This document shows positions 1 to 7,305 of a DNA stretch of 64,000 nucleotides, piece by piece (the first letter of the stretch is position 1; each line of letters starts with the position of its first letter). This DNA is from Rhodococcus sp. NBC_00297 (GTDB lineage Bacteria; Actinomycetota; Actinomycetes; Mycobacteriales; Mycobacteriaceae), in contig NZ_CP108041.1 of the NCBI RefSeq assembly GCF_036173065.1, positions 1,984,001 to 2,048,000 of the forward strand. Direction: 5' to 3'. A program made the position numbers and the translations under genes. The notes under the pieces are model-generated. The model was not told the origin of the DNA and ran no database searches. It saw only the letters and a list, made by a program, of their open reading frames with translations.

Positions 1-136
1 GCCGCCGTCCGCAGAACCCGAAACGGACCCCGACCCTTACACGGCGTTCGTCTCTACCGTCCGGGCTTCCGCACAACGGCTGGCGGAAATGGTCAGGGAG
101 CTGGACGGCGAGGAACGGTTCCGCGCGGGACAGTGA
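1..136 (+). CDS. C-terminal fragment of an unidentified protein
   Basis: The second reading frame is open from the window edge to a TGA at 134-136, giving 44 codons. The fragment begins with an acidic, proline-rich stretch (PPSAEPETDPDPY) and continues into a likely amphipathic helix that ends in FRAGQ. The start lies outside the window, so neither family nor function can be assigned. The next gene runs on the opposite strand and ends six bases further on, so the two are convergent. It belongs to the integrative element that fills the first 11.9 kb. Confidence 0.55.
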   Translation, partial: PPSAEPETDPDPYTAFVSTVRASAQRLAEMVRELDGEERFRAGQ

Positions 137-142
137 GCTGGC

Positions 143-244
143 TCATCGGCCCCTGCGCTGGTCGGACCACACCAGGTAAACGGCGAACGCTTCGAGGGCG
201 AGCATCGCGGCTTGCACCGCAAAATCGAATACTTGCGTGGACAT
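143..244 (-). CDS. 33-aa single-pass membrane protein
   Basis: A 33-residue protein that starts MSTQVFDFAV and has one hydrophobic segment (about residues 5-26) followed by a basic tail, DQRRGR. This predicts one transmembrane helix with a cytoplasmic C-terminus. The start is chosen because GGAGG (249-253 on the plus strand) lies four bases upstream. The frame stays open further upstream, which would add a second hydrophobic segment, but no ribosome site supports that. Such mini membrane proteins are frequent in actinobacterial phages, where some act in lysis or exclusion. Here the function is unknown. Confidence 0.5.
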   Translation of the reverse strand: MSTQVFDFAVQAAMLALEAFAVYLVWSDQRRGR

Positions 245-370
245 GGAACCTCCGGGGACACCCTTGGTGGGAGCCAGGCCCGAGGCCATCAGCACGACAC
301 CGGAAACGATACCCCAGGACGCCGACAGCGCCACAGACGCAAAACGATGCCCAAGGGCGGGTAGCCCCCT

Positions 371-376
371 TACTGT
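371..376 (+). promoter_or_regulatory. -10 box of a leaderless gene
   Basis: TACTGT lies seven bases before the ATG at 384, and no purine-rich ribosome site is present. This is the geometry of a leaderless actinobacterial transcript. No convincing -35 element is visible. Confidence 0.5.
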
Positions 377-383
377 GGTGCGC

Positions 384-572
384 ATGGCTAAATACGAACT
401 GAAAAGTACGAAAACCGGTGACCTTGTGGCGGAAGGTGACTTCGACTCCGCGAAAGACGCGTGGACCTGGGGCGTTGCAGAAGCCAACAAGCACGGCATC
501 CACGCTTACCAGGTCGCAGATGAGCACGGCGAAAACTGGATGAAGTGCGGCGGCGTCACCGCAGCCGAGTAG
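384..572 (+). CDS. 62-aa hypothetical protein of the element
   Basis: A 62-residue soluble protein that begins MAKYELKSTK and ends GGVTAAE. It is small, polar, aromatic-containing and well balanced in charge (for example DAWTWGVAEANKHG), as expected of a real small domain. I do not recognise the family. The longer upstream frame is rejected because the TACTGT box at 371-376 places transcription start at or next to this ATG, so the mRNA would be leaderless. A strong hairpin follows 22 bases after the stop, making it a single-gene unit. Confidence 0.6.
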   Translation: MAKYELKSTKTGDLVAEGDFDSAKDAWTWGVAEANKHGIHAYQVADEHGENWMKCGGVTAAE

Positions 573-594
573 TCCCCCTCCCACTGCACCACCA

Positions 595-630
595 AAGCGC
601 CCCCAATCCGTGGATGGGTTGGGGGCGCTT
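595..630 (+). terminator. Stem-loop terminator after the 62-aa gene
   Basis: Perfect 12-bp arms (595-606 and 619-630, AAGCGCCCCCAA and its complement) flank a 12-base loop, 22 bases after the stop at 572. There is no long T run, as is usual for terminators in this group. Confidence 0.7.
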
Positions 631-685
631 CTCGGTTGGTTGCTGTGCGGGTTTCGTTCGGCAGCGACGACGGTAGCACGCCGGT

Positions 686-707
686 CCCGTACACCAGTAC
701 GGGTGTA
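686..707. promoter_or_regulatory. Overlapping palindromes upstream of the HTH gene; probable operator
   Basis: CCCGTAC-ACCA-GTACGGG (686-703) is a perfect 7-bp inverted repeat. It overlaps the near-perfect 18-bp palindrome TACACCAGTACGGGTGTA (690-707). Both lie 14-35 bases upstream of the -10 box TAGAGT (721-726) of the next gene. A repressor or the adjacent HTH protein bound here would cover the -35 region. Confidence 0.5.
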
Positions 708-720
708 AACCGTTGCCGCA

Positions 721-726
721 TAGAGT
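721..726 (+). promoter_or_regulatory. -10 box of the leaderless HTH gene
   Basis: TAGAGT ends six bases before the GTG start at 733. No ribosome site is present, so translation is predicted to begin at the 5' end of the mRNA. Confidence 0.5.
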
Positions 727-732
727 GATCGA

Positions 733-1050
733 GTGAATACGCCATCCACGGAAGCTGTCTTTGTCAAGCCGTCCGACCTAGCAGAACGCTGGGCAACGCC
801 CGTCCACACCATCCACCGACTCTGCGCGCGCGGCGAGATACCGCACATGCGCATCGGCAAGCTCATCCGGATACCACTGGACGCCATCTATGTCTACGAA
901 CGACTTACCCTCCGGTGGCCCACCACCCTCGACCACGAGAAGATCACCGCCGTCATCCGCGGCACAGCGACACCTAACACGCGCCGCCGACGCCCGCTCC
1001 CCGCGCATCCATCCCCAGTCGACGTCATGGGGGAGCCGAAAAAATTCTGA
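733..1050 (+). CDS. Small helix-turn-helix protein, excisionase/MerR-like
   Basis: A 105-aa protein with a GTG start. Residues 10-52 (VKPSDLAERWATPVHTIHRL followed by the GEIPHMRIGKLIRIP segment) match the winged HTH of small excisionase-type DNA-binding proteins: a helix pair, then a wing that carries RIGKLIRIP. The C-terminal half is basic and proline/arginine-rich and probably contacts DNA non-specifically. In an element with a serine integrase this could be a recombination directionality factor or a repressor. The choice between those is inference. The gene is preceded by palindromes at 686-707 and is predicted leaderless. A 7-bp hairpin follows 21 bases after the stop. Confidence 0.65.
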   Translation: MNTPSTEAVFVKPSDLAERWATPVHTIHRLCARGEIPHMRIGKLIRIPLDAIYVYERLTLRWPTTLDHEKITAVIRGTATPNTRRRRPLPAHPSPVDVMGEPKKF

Positions 1051-1070
1051 CCAGCAACGATGCCAGCCTC

Positions 1071-1090
1071 AGCCCGCGGACCAGCGGGCT
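1071..1090 (+). terminator. Hairpin after the HTH gene
   Basis: AGCCCGC (1071-1077) and GCGGGCT (1084-1090) flank GGACCA, 21 bases after the stop of the HTH gene. There is no T run. Confidence 0.4.
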
Positions 1091-1545
1091 ACATAACGGA
1101 ACGGTAACGACCCCACGGCTGAGCGCACCACACCAGGCACACTCACACCCACGGCGGGGACCGAGACTGATGGCGTCAGCCTCGGCACCCGCCCCAAAAA
1201 ACACCAGCTCACAGCCTTGAAACCCCGAAATCAAGGCCCCACGGCGTTTCTGACAGCGCTCGGGGAGGGATTGGACAGTATGCCCAGGGGAGGGCCGCCA
1301 TCCGCGCTCGGGGGCCCCCCCCCCGGCCGGTCAGTGACCGGGGCCGCTCGGGTTCCCGCTTATGAATAGCAGACCACAGCTACCCGTCCGATCTATAAGC
1401 ACGCGCCGTTACGACACCCGCTCACACTAAAGATCCTGGAATCTTACCGGTCCGGTCTGGGAAGACTGGTGCGCAATGATGGGTCACCACCGGGGTCTTC
1501 AAGCAAGGCGCTCAAGACTTGTTCGTTCGCACGACGCCGTTCACA
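1091..1545. other. Non-coding spacer between convergent genes
   Basis: No supported gene lies here. The stretch holds an inverted repeat (CCGGTCA 1327-1333, TGACCGG 1335-1341) next to a G/C homopolymer-rich patch at about 1311-1325. The right part is AT-richer than the chromosome to the right and leads into the 3' end of the cargo cassette. It looks like the spacer between an element backbone gene and an acquired cassette. Confidence 0.4.
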
Positions 1546-3084
1546 TCACTGGTCATCCTCGACCGTCCGTGGGATCGGTATATCAGTTGCACTCTGCTCA
1601 GGATCGGCACCAGCGCCCTCCCGTCCGCTCAGCTCTGTTTGCCCGATCGATTCCGCGACTAGAAGCTCCCCCTGCGTATCGCGTCCCAGCACATCGGATA
1701 AACGACTCCGGTCTTCATCCGAGCCCAAATCCACGAGCAGGTTCCATGTAGCCCACCCGATATCTTCCAGAGGCAACTCGGCACGGGTATTTAAACTTGC
1801 GGTGCCAGTGGCGAAATGGAGATTCAGGTCGCGATCCCCAACTACGGTCACCGCTTTACGCACAAGACCACCAGAACCCATAGTATCTGCGATCTCACCA
1901 AGCAAGGCATCACCCGCCACGCCGACTCGCGACGATGATGCGAAGCTGACTGCCCGAACATCGTCTGCAACATCTACACCTATCAGCGGCAGTTCCGCGT
2001 TAGCAGCACGACTCTCGATTCTAGTGATCGACGGCGGTCCCTGAATAGAGAAGTCAGACGCAGTGGCCAGACCTGATGCGCCCGAGAACCAGCTCTTAAA
2101 ACCGCCACCACGAAGCGCGATCGACCCGCTGTCGATCTGCCAGAGAAAAGGGTCATCTTTCGGGACTGCGAGTTCATTCCTACGAATCAAACATTTCTTC
2201 GCGCGCATGCCTGGCAGCGCAGTCGTCATCAATAATTGCAGTTGTTCATCTGCGCCAGAGCGTTCCAGGCCCTCGAATGAATGAACGTCAACAGCTCTGC
2301 CTATGTTGCGCCAGAAATCTGCGTGGTCAGCGGGCACAATGCGGAATAGCTCACGTAGAAGCTGCGGCGATAGCTTCCCACCCAAGGAGTCTACTGGACC
2401 TGGAAATTCGAGCGGAGCGCCGCCACCCGAAACCCATGCTGCTTCTAACAGGTGGGTGAATTGAGTCGCTGACGGCGCATCGAGCAAACTATCAACTACG
2501 TCCAATGCCTCGCTCGTACTGTCCCTATCAAGTTCGATAGCACCGGAGAAACCGCGCTCTACTCGTGCCGCCGACTCCTCGGCCGCATCGCCTGCTACAA
2601 GACCCTGACCGCCTCTGAGAACATAAGAGGACAAGATGCCACCGGTCTGGACAAACTTTGGCGCCGTAAACTGTTCTAGTGCTGGGAGGCTCGTGACAAG
2701 ACTGCGGCTAGACTTCGCGGTTTCGCTTAGCACATTCTCGACAACGGCGGCTGAGTGATCCTCGGTTGACCCCTCCTCGGGTACGATAAGATCGGCAAGC
2801 TGTAGGAGAATCGGACGACGGTCGGAAAGCGTCCGCACGTCCTCCGCAATCTCCTCGGAGAACGGCGATGTTCTGAGGTAGACGTGACGGTCTAGACGTG
2901 TGCCGCCCCTCCATTCGAGAACGAAATCCGGCAGGTAAGAATGGTTAAAATTGCCCGTTGGCACCAACACGGCGTCTTGATCCGCCCGTTGCAGAATTTG
3001 CGCAGCCAACGATTTAATCATCCTGACTGACTCAATTGGATTTTCAATTTGCGTGGCTAACCGGACCTGCTCAGCGGATGTCAA
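1546..3084 (-). CDS. 512-aa protein of unknown function in the kinase-nuclease cassette
   Basis: A 512-aa soluble protein with no signal peptide and no obvious membrane segment. I do not recognise the family. The N-terminal 80 residues contain an LPDFVLEW motif (D53) followed by a strand HVYLR, which recalls the core of a PD-(D/E)xK nuclease fold without the final E-x-K. The rest alternates short strands and helices, and the C-terminal 40 residues are acidic and low-complexity. Its ATG overlaps the stop of the upstream nuclease-like gene by four bases (ATGA), so the two are translationally coupled and probably act together. Codon use is AT-richer than in the chromosomal genes (ATT, AAA and TTG codons near the start), consistent with horizontal transfer. 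Confidence 0.65.
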   Translation of the reverse strand: MTSAEQVRLATQIENPIESVRMIKSLAAQILQRADQDAVLVPTGNFNHSYLPDFVLEWRGGTRLDRHVYLRTSPFSEEIAEDVRTLSDRRPILLQLADLIVPEEGSTEDHSAAVVENVLSETAKSSRSLVTSLPALEQFTAPKFVQTGGILSSYVLRGGQGLVAGDAAEESAARVERGFSGAIELDRDSTSEALDVVDSLLDAPSATQFTHLLEAAWVSGGGAPLEFPGPVDSLGGKLSPQLLRELFRIVPADHADFWRNIGRAVDVHSFEGLERSGADEQLQLLMTTALPGMRAKKCLIRRNELAVPKDDPFLWQIDSGSIALRGGGFKSWFSGASGLATASDFSIQGPPSITRIESRAANAELPLIGVDVADDVRAVSFASSSRVGVAGDALLGEIADTMGSGGLVRKAVTVVGDRDLNLHFATGTASLNTRAELPLEDIGWATWNLLVDLGSDEDRSRLSDVLGRDTQGELLVAESIGQTELSGREGAGADPEQSATDIPIPRTVEDDQ

Positions 3085-3695
3085 AAGTCCACCCCATTCC
3101 TAATCATTTCGCTTTCAATAAGCGCAAAGTGGTCACGGGTAAGCATAAGGTTGTCGACCTGCTTGTCGGATAAGACGATGATCCACAGGTTGTCAGACAC
3201 CTCTTTAGCAACCTCGGCCGAAAATTCGGCCTTGGGGTCTTCATCCTCAAGAAAATTCACGTCGACCAAATCCGAATGCATGACCGCTCTTTGGATGGAC
3301 TCGACCGTCGTATGCGTGTCCCAAGCTCTGGACTGGTGGGGAGAAAACGAAATCCAGAAAAAATGGTCCGCGAGGAAGTGATTAGTTGCCCGTGCTCGGT
3401 AGCAGTGCGCTAGAAAGGCCCGATAATGAGCCGGCAAGTCGGACTCATTTTTGTAATTCTTACATTCGGCAAGGAACCCCTGACCCTTAAATTCCTCGCC
3501 GCGCATGAAACCACCCAGGTCGAACGAAAAGCTTTTACTGTTGCCCTTCGGATTTGCTTTCTTTACAGTTAGTTTATGGACTGCCACACCGTCCGGATTT
3601 AGGAATGACGCTTGAACGCGCGTCGTTCGATCCAGCCACAGCTTGGCACGACGCGCTCCCGCCCGACCCTTACTCTGCTCAACCTCACCTGCCAT
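3081..3695 (-). CDS. PD-(D/E)xK nuclease-like protein
   Basis: A 204-aa protein. The segment SFDLGG...FLAECKNYKN places D59, E77 and K79 in the spacing of a PD-(D/E)xK active site, the catalytic core of many restriction and repair nucleases. A helix rich in aromatic and basic residues follows (HYRAFLAHCYRAR). I start it at ATG 3695 because GGAAGG lies eight bases upstream; a 16-residue longer reading has no ribosome site. It lies 175 bp downstream of the kinase gene and overlaps the 512-aa gene by four bases. A DNA or RNA cleavage role in defence is inference from motif and context. Confidence that it is a gene is high; confidence in nuclease activity is moderate. Confidence 0.6.
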   Translation of the reverse strand: MAGEVEQSKGRAGARRAKLWLDRTTRVQASFLNPDGVAVHKLTVKKANPKGNSKSFSFDLGGFMRGEEFKGQGFLAECKNYKNESDLPAHYRAFLAHCYRARATNHFLADHFFWISFSPHQSRAWDTHTTVESIQRAVMHSDLVDVNFLEDEDPKAEFSAEVAKEVSDNLWIIVLSDKQVDNLMLTRDHFALIESEMIRNGVDF

Positions 3696-3870
3696 CGACG
3701 CGACCTTCCAAGTGCAACGTGAGTTGCATAACACCATACGCAAACATGTGTCGAGGCTACGTCACGAACGGATGAAGTACAGCTCGCTACGGGCACAACA
3801 ACCAGCTTGCGTGCGCTTCTGGTCGTCAAGCATCCGGGGCGTCGACAACCTGGGTTGGATGAGGAACCGA

Positions 3871-4917
3871 CTAGCTCAGAGACTTCACCACATCGCGGAC
3901 CGCTTTCGGCACCATGTCTTTTGAGACCTCCACGTCCGAACACCCCCTGACCCTGCGTCCTGTGGACTGGTATGTGGTCTTGAGCCGAACCACGCCCCCG
4001 TACGGCTCAGCACAGATGTTCACCGGTGATGCCAACTTGAACGGATGGCTTTTCGCACAATATATGTGGTCGACGTGAAGCACTCGTTCCCAACCACGAC
4101 GACCTTCTACCGCCTGTACGAGTGCATTGCCGAAATCGTCCGCAGATTCGAACCTCTCGGAAGGATTTTTGCGCAGCGCCTTTCTCACCACCGAAGCCAA
4201 CGACTGCGGCACATGAGGTGCAACATCGCGCAAATCATCAAGCTGCCCCGTTCTTATTCGCTCAATTTGTTCTTCAAGTGGAAGTCGAATCGGAACTGGA
4301 TACTGACCCGCCATAGCGAAGAAAGCGGTCGCGCCTAAAGAATACAGGTCGGAACGAATAGTGCACCGATCAAGAGAGATCACCTCTGGTGCAACCGTTT
4401 GCCAAGTCCCATTGGCTTCCGTAGATCCTGTGGCGTCGAGGAGCGAACAGAATCCCAAATCAGACACGCGAACTTCGTCACCGTCGACCAATATGTTTGC
4501 AGGCTTAATGTCACGGTGCAGCATTCTCTCCGCATGAATACGATCAACACCCGCCGCGGCGTGTCTCATCAACCTGACAGCGCGATGAATCTCTAAACCG
4601 ACACCTTTAGCGACGGATTCAAGATCGCCGCCCTCGATAATTGGCGTGACGATAAATCGTATATCGCTTTCGCTATCAACGTCTGCATTCAGCACTTCAA
4701 TGAGGCACCTACTTTTTAATTCCTCCAGTAACCGTGCTTCATCCCAACGAGTGGGGTGAAGCGTGCCTTCAACTGGTAATAATTTAACCGCGACCATTGT
4801 GTCAAGATGCTCATCGTGCGCCCTATAGACGTCGCCATCGGACCCTAGTTTGCCCCGAATGTCATACCGGTCATTGATGCGAGTGCCGATTGCGAAGCGA
4901 GGTAGAGGCGGGTTCAC
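3871..4917 (-). CDS. Serine/threonine protein kinase with an extra C-terminal domain
   Basis: A Hanks-type kinase of 348 aa from the GTG at 4917. Motifs in order are a divergent glycine loop GKLGSDGDV (22-30), VAVK with K45, the catalytic loop HRDIKPAN (134-141), DLG in place of DFG (153-155) and APE (176-178). After the kinase fold (to about 272) come roughly 75 residues with a C/H-containing segment (HVDHIYCAKSH) that I cannot assign. There is no membrane segment, unlike housekeeping Pkn kinases, so it is cytosolic. An ATG eight codons upstream (4941) is possible, but TACGCT six bases before GTG 4917 supports a leaderless start there. It heads the kinase/nuclease/512-aa cassette. Soluble kinases of this kind occur in several known phage-defence systems as sensors or switches; that role here is inferred. 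Confidence 0.85.
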   Translation of the reverse strand: MNPPLPRFAIGTRINDRYDIRGKLGSDGDVYRAHDEHLDTMVAVKLLPVEGTLHPTRWDEARLLEELKSRCLIEVLNADVDSESDIRFIVTPIIEGGDLESVAKGVGLEIHRAVRLMRHAAAGVDRIHAERMLHRDIKPANILVDGDEVRVSDLGFCSLLDATGSTEANGTWQTVAPEVISLDRCTIRSDLYSLGATAFFAMAGQYPVPIRLPLEEQIERIRTGQLDDLRDVAPHVPQSLASVVRKALRKNPSERFESADDFGNALVQAVEGRRGWERVLHVDHIYCAKSHPFKLASPVNICAEPYGGVVRLKTTYQSTGRRVRGCSDVEVSKDMVPKAVRDVVKSLS

Positions 4918-4923
4918 CCGTGT

Positions 4924-4933
4924 AGCGTACTGT
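4924..4933. promoter_or_regulatory. Overlapping back-to-back -10 boxes of two divergent leaderless genes
   Basis: TACTGT (4928-4933) points right, six bases before ATG 4940. TACGCT on the minus strand (4929-4924) points left, six bases before GTG 4917. The two hexamers share two base pairs, so RNA polymerase could open only one of them at a time. Confidence 0.45.
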
Positions 4934-4939
4934 CTCTTC

Positions 4940-5395
4940 ATGGCTGTTCTAGGCGTTTGCGTGGTTCCCGGTTCCGGTGCGCCCAGACTGTACGGGGTGA
5001 TGCTCGATGGAAACTACGCGCAACCTCAGTTGCAAGACCCTGGCTTTCAGCTTCGAACCAACTCGAGCGACCCCTCCGAACAAGCCGTGGACCTCGCGCG
5101 TCTGCTCCTAGCCAAGCTACCGGCACTAGGACCGACAGTGACAGCGATTCGGACAGCCGGCACTACACCCGTGCCACGCCGAAACAGGGCCGCATTCTCA
5201 CGAGCACACGCCGAGGGCGCGGTGCTCTACGTTCTACGCGAACACCTCGGCGCGCCAGTACTGGCTGGGGACCCCAAATTCCTAGCGAAGCACCTCGGCG
5301 CACCACACCTGGAAGTCGAGGCTAGGGCTAAAGGTTTAAATAGCGCCAACACGCAGGCCGCGCTCGCAGCGCTTTGCGCCCTTCCCAAAGACTAA
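4940..5395 (+). CDS. 151-aa protein, possible RNase H-like fold
   Basis: A 151-residue protein starting at ATG 4940 under a TACTGT box (leaderless). The pattern is two short strands (MAVLGVCVV, RLYGVMLDG), a helix, a strand TVTAIRTAG, a helix RAHAEGAVLYVLREHLG, a strand PVLAGDPK and a final helix after an EARAKG turn. This order resembles RuvC/RNase H-like resolvases, including the ARG-helix and the AKG turn. The acidic metal-binding residues are not clearly present, so catalysis is doubtful. The gene diverges from the kinase with overlapping promoters and overlaps the 3' end of the next, convergent gene by 60 bases. Confidence 0.55.
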   Translation: MAVLGVCVVPGSGAPRLYGVMLDGNYAQPQLQDPGFQLRTNSSDPSEQAVDLARLLLAKLPALGPTVTAIRTAGTTPVPRRNRAAFSRAHAEGAVLYVLREHLGAPVLAGDPKFLAKHLGAPHLEVEARAKGLNSANTQAALAALCALPKD

Positions 5396-5809
5396 ACCGC
5401 TGTACAAATTCTCGCCCCATTCGCTCGTAACGAACAGGGAGTCGACTTCGGGCACCTTCCATTCTGCCCAATCGGGCGAAAGTGAGTTCACCACAATTCC
5501 GACCACTACACTCCTGTTGCCGAGTAAACGAATCTTGGCGGCGGCGCGCGCAAGTTGGGTGCCGCTCGCAATATTTATACCGAGAATTATCGTATTCCCC
5601 GAGAGATCAGCTCTTATACTTGGATCAAGCATCATTGCCGCACCAATGAGTCTTTCCGACCGTGGATTAGCTGCCATAAGGCCGTACGTTTCGAAGTGCT
5701 CACGGCGAAAAGCCAAAATCTTCTCAACATTCATACGCAGGTCATCGGCACGGTTGAGCCGGTTCGCGCGCCCATGACCTTCGTTCATCACGTCAAGCAT
5801 GCTGGCCAT
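5336..5809 (-). CDS. 157-aa protein with a phosphoribosyltransferase-like segment
   Basis: The ATG at 5809 is preceded by AAGGGA seven bases upstream; a nine-codon longer reading exists. Residues about 70-110 (strand NTIILG, loop INIASGTQL, helix, strand SVVVGIVV) follow the PRPP-binding strand-loop-helix of type I phosphoribosyltransferases, but the usual acidic pair (DD) is replaced by GIN. It may be a catalytically altered relative, or the resemblance may be only structural. It faces the 151-aa gene and overlaps it by 60 bases. It may belong to the same cargo cassette as the kinase. Function unknown. Confidence 0.5.
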   Translation of the reverse strand: MASMLDVMNEGHGRANRLNRADDLRMNVEKILAFRREHFETYGLMAANPRSERLIGAAMMLDPSIRADLSGNTIILGINIASGTQLARAAAKIRLLGNRSVVVGIVVNSLSPDWAEWKVPEVDSLFVTSEWGENLYSGLVFGKGAKRCERGLRVGAI

Positions 5810-5870
5810 TGCGTTGTCCCTTCGCGTTTCGAGCATTGTTTCTAGTGCTCTTAAAAGTCACTCCCGGAGA

Positions 5871-5886
5871 TTCTATTACGATAGAA
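5871..5886. promoter_or_regulatory. Palindrome upstream of the PRTase-like gene
   Basis: TTCTAT-TACG-ATAGAA is a perfect 6-bp inverted repeat in the 200-bp spacer upstream of the PRTase-like gene (start 5809). On the minus strand it overlaps a possible -10 (TAGAAT, 5875-5870). Candidate operator. Confidence 0.35.
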
Positions 5887-6008
5887 CATCTTTCTCCGGC
5901 GCACACGCGAACCGCCCAAACAATTTGTGCCACCCGACCGCACTCAAACTATTCGCGGGACGAGCGCGACCGAGTATTTTCGCGAGGTGTGGTGCGGCTA
6001 GACGATGC

Positions 6009-6407
6009 TCAGATGGCGACGGCTTTTTCCCTACCGAAGCGCTTGTCTGCCTCGTCGTCCCCTGCTCGCCTCCCACCCATGGGGAGGTACCCAGGCGGGT
6101 CGGGGCGACGGTGGTTCTTTTGCGTCGACTTACCGAAGCGCCGCTCCGCCTCGAGGACACCGGAGTAGGCGAAGCCGTACTCGTCGCTCCACGGCTCATC
6201 GACAGTGCCGCCGCCTTCCGTCGTGCGAGTGCGGCTCATGCGGTGCTCCACCGGCTCACGAGGTGCGCAGTCGTCCATCCAGCGCGGGTTGGCGACCATC
6301 TTCACCCCGAACCGCTTTTCTGCGACCTCTGTAGCGTGGCGCTCCGCGGAACCGGGGGTCATCAGGTACGACTCGGGTACCTCGTGGTCGAAGTTCGGGT
6401 CACTCAT
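6009..6407 (-). CDS. 132-aa protein with three RFG repeats
   Basis: A hydrophilic, probably disordered protein of 132 aa, the last gene of the minus-strand chain that begins at 8737. The motif A-(E/D)-(K/R)-R-F-G occurs three times: AEKRFG (29-34), AERRFG (87-92) and ADKRFG (120-125), the last ten residues from the end. Spacing is irregular, which suggests short docking motifs rather than a repeated fold. The gene starts inside the end of the upstream gene (8-base overlap, GATGAGTGA). I do not recognise the family; a binding adaptor or scaffold role would be a guess. Confidence 0.6.
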   Translation of the reverse strand: MSDPNFDHEVPESYLMTPGSAERHATEVAEKRFGVKMVANPRWMDDCAPREPVEHRMSRTRTTEGGGTVDEPWSDEYGFAYSGVLEAERRFGKSTQKNHRRPDPPGYLPMGGRRAGDDEADKRFGREKAVAI

Positions 6408-7305
6408 CGCCGGTCACGTCCTCACCGAGCACGCGGGCAATCGCTGACGCCATGACCGCCTGGGCGCGGTCCTCGAGCGCTTGCACGCGGTCCATGTCGC
6501 GGGCACCGCGCATCTCGGAATCCACGACCCCCATCAGGTGCGCACGTTCGCTCTGCGCAGCCTTCACGGTGGCGGCTTGCGCCCGCGTCGGAATCCACAG
6601 GTGCGCCTTGTTCGAAACGGCCCACACCAAGAACGCGTCCAAATCGCAGTCCGGCACCCGGAGGTCCAGGTGGTTCGCGATGAACAGAAGGCTGTCCGTT
6701 TCGTTGGCGTCGGCGCCGTTGGATCGGCGGGCGTCGAACCACGACGGGTCGAAGCGACCTGAGTTCCAGATGCTGGCCTGGGCTTCGCGCAGTTCCGTGT
6801 ATCGGTCCCGCAGCGCCCGAAGTTCCATCCAGTCGGTGGCGACTCCCCGGTCCATTGCGCCCATCGCGGTCGTGGCACCGTTCAACCTGCCCACGATGGT
6901 GCGGACCTCGGACATGAGCGCCTGAAGATCACTGTCCAGTTCCGCGAGCATCGCGTCGGCGCCGTGTTCGGCGGCGTACTCCATCCGGGCGGCGCTGTCG
7001 TTGACGATCAGGTTGCATTGCTCGAGCGTTGCGCGGGCGTCCGCTGCGGCGCGCACCTTGTCCGCCAGTCCCGTGAAGAAGCCTGGGGGGATTTCGCCGG
7101 ACTCGTACAAGTCGCGGCCCTGCTCTGCCGCTTCAGCTTCGGCTACGGTCGCCGCGAGGTCTGTCAGCGCGTCGTTCGCGGCGACGTTCACGCGGCTCGC
7201 CGCACTGTACGCCGGGAGATGCCCCAGCATCTCGGCCAGTCGTGGGTGGCGTAAAGCCCGGTCGAGGAACGGGGTAGCCAGGAACCCAATTTTGTTTACT
7301 GTCAT
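6400..7305 (-). CDS. 301-aa alpha-helical element protein
   Basis: A 301-aa protein that is almost entirely helical and rich in Ala, Glu, Asp and Arg, with long amphipathic stretches (for example AATVAEAEAAEQGRDLYESG and the C-terminal MDRVQALEDRAQAVMASAIA). A coiled-coil or bundle architecture is likely. No enzymatic motif is visible. AAGGAG lies 11 bases before the ATG. It overlaps its upstream neighbour by four bases (ATGA) and its downstream neighbour by eight. In phage-derived elements such proteins can be structural or scaffold components, but nothing here proves that. Confidence 0.65.
   Translation of the reverse strand: MTVNKIGFLATPFLDRALRHPRLAEMLGHLPAYSAASRVNVAANDALTDLAATVAEAEAAEQGRDLYESGEIPPGFFTGLADKVRAAADARATLEQCNLIVNDSAARMEYAAEHGADAMLAELDSDLQALMSEVRTIVGRLNGATTAMGAMDRGVATDWMELRALRDRYTELREAQASIWNSGRFDPSWFDARRSNGADANETDSLLFIANHLDLRVPDCDLDAFLVWAVSNKAHLWIPTRAQAATVKAAQSERAHLMGVVDSEMRGARDMDRVQALEDRAQAVMASAIARVLGEDVTGDE

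Noticed and set aside
1469..2044. 191-codon plus-strand open frame antisense to the 512-aa gene
   Set aside because: Serine/arginine-rich, no ribosome site, and fully opposite a gene with coupled translation.
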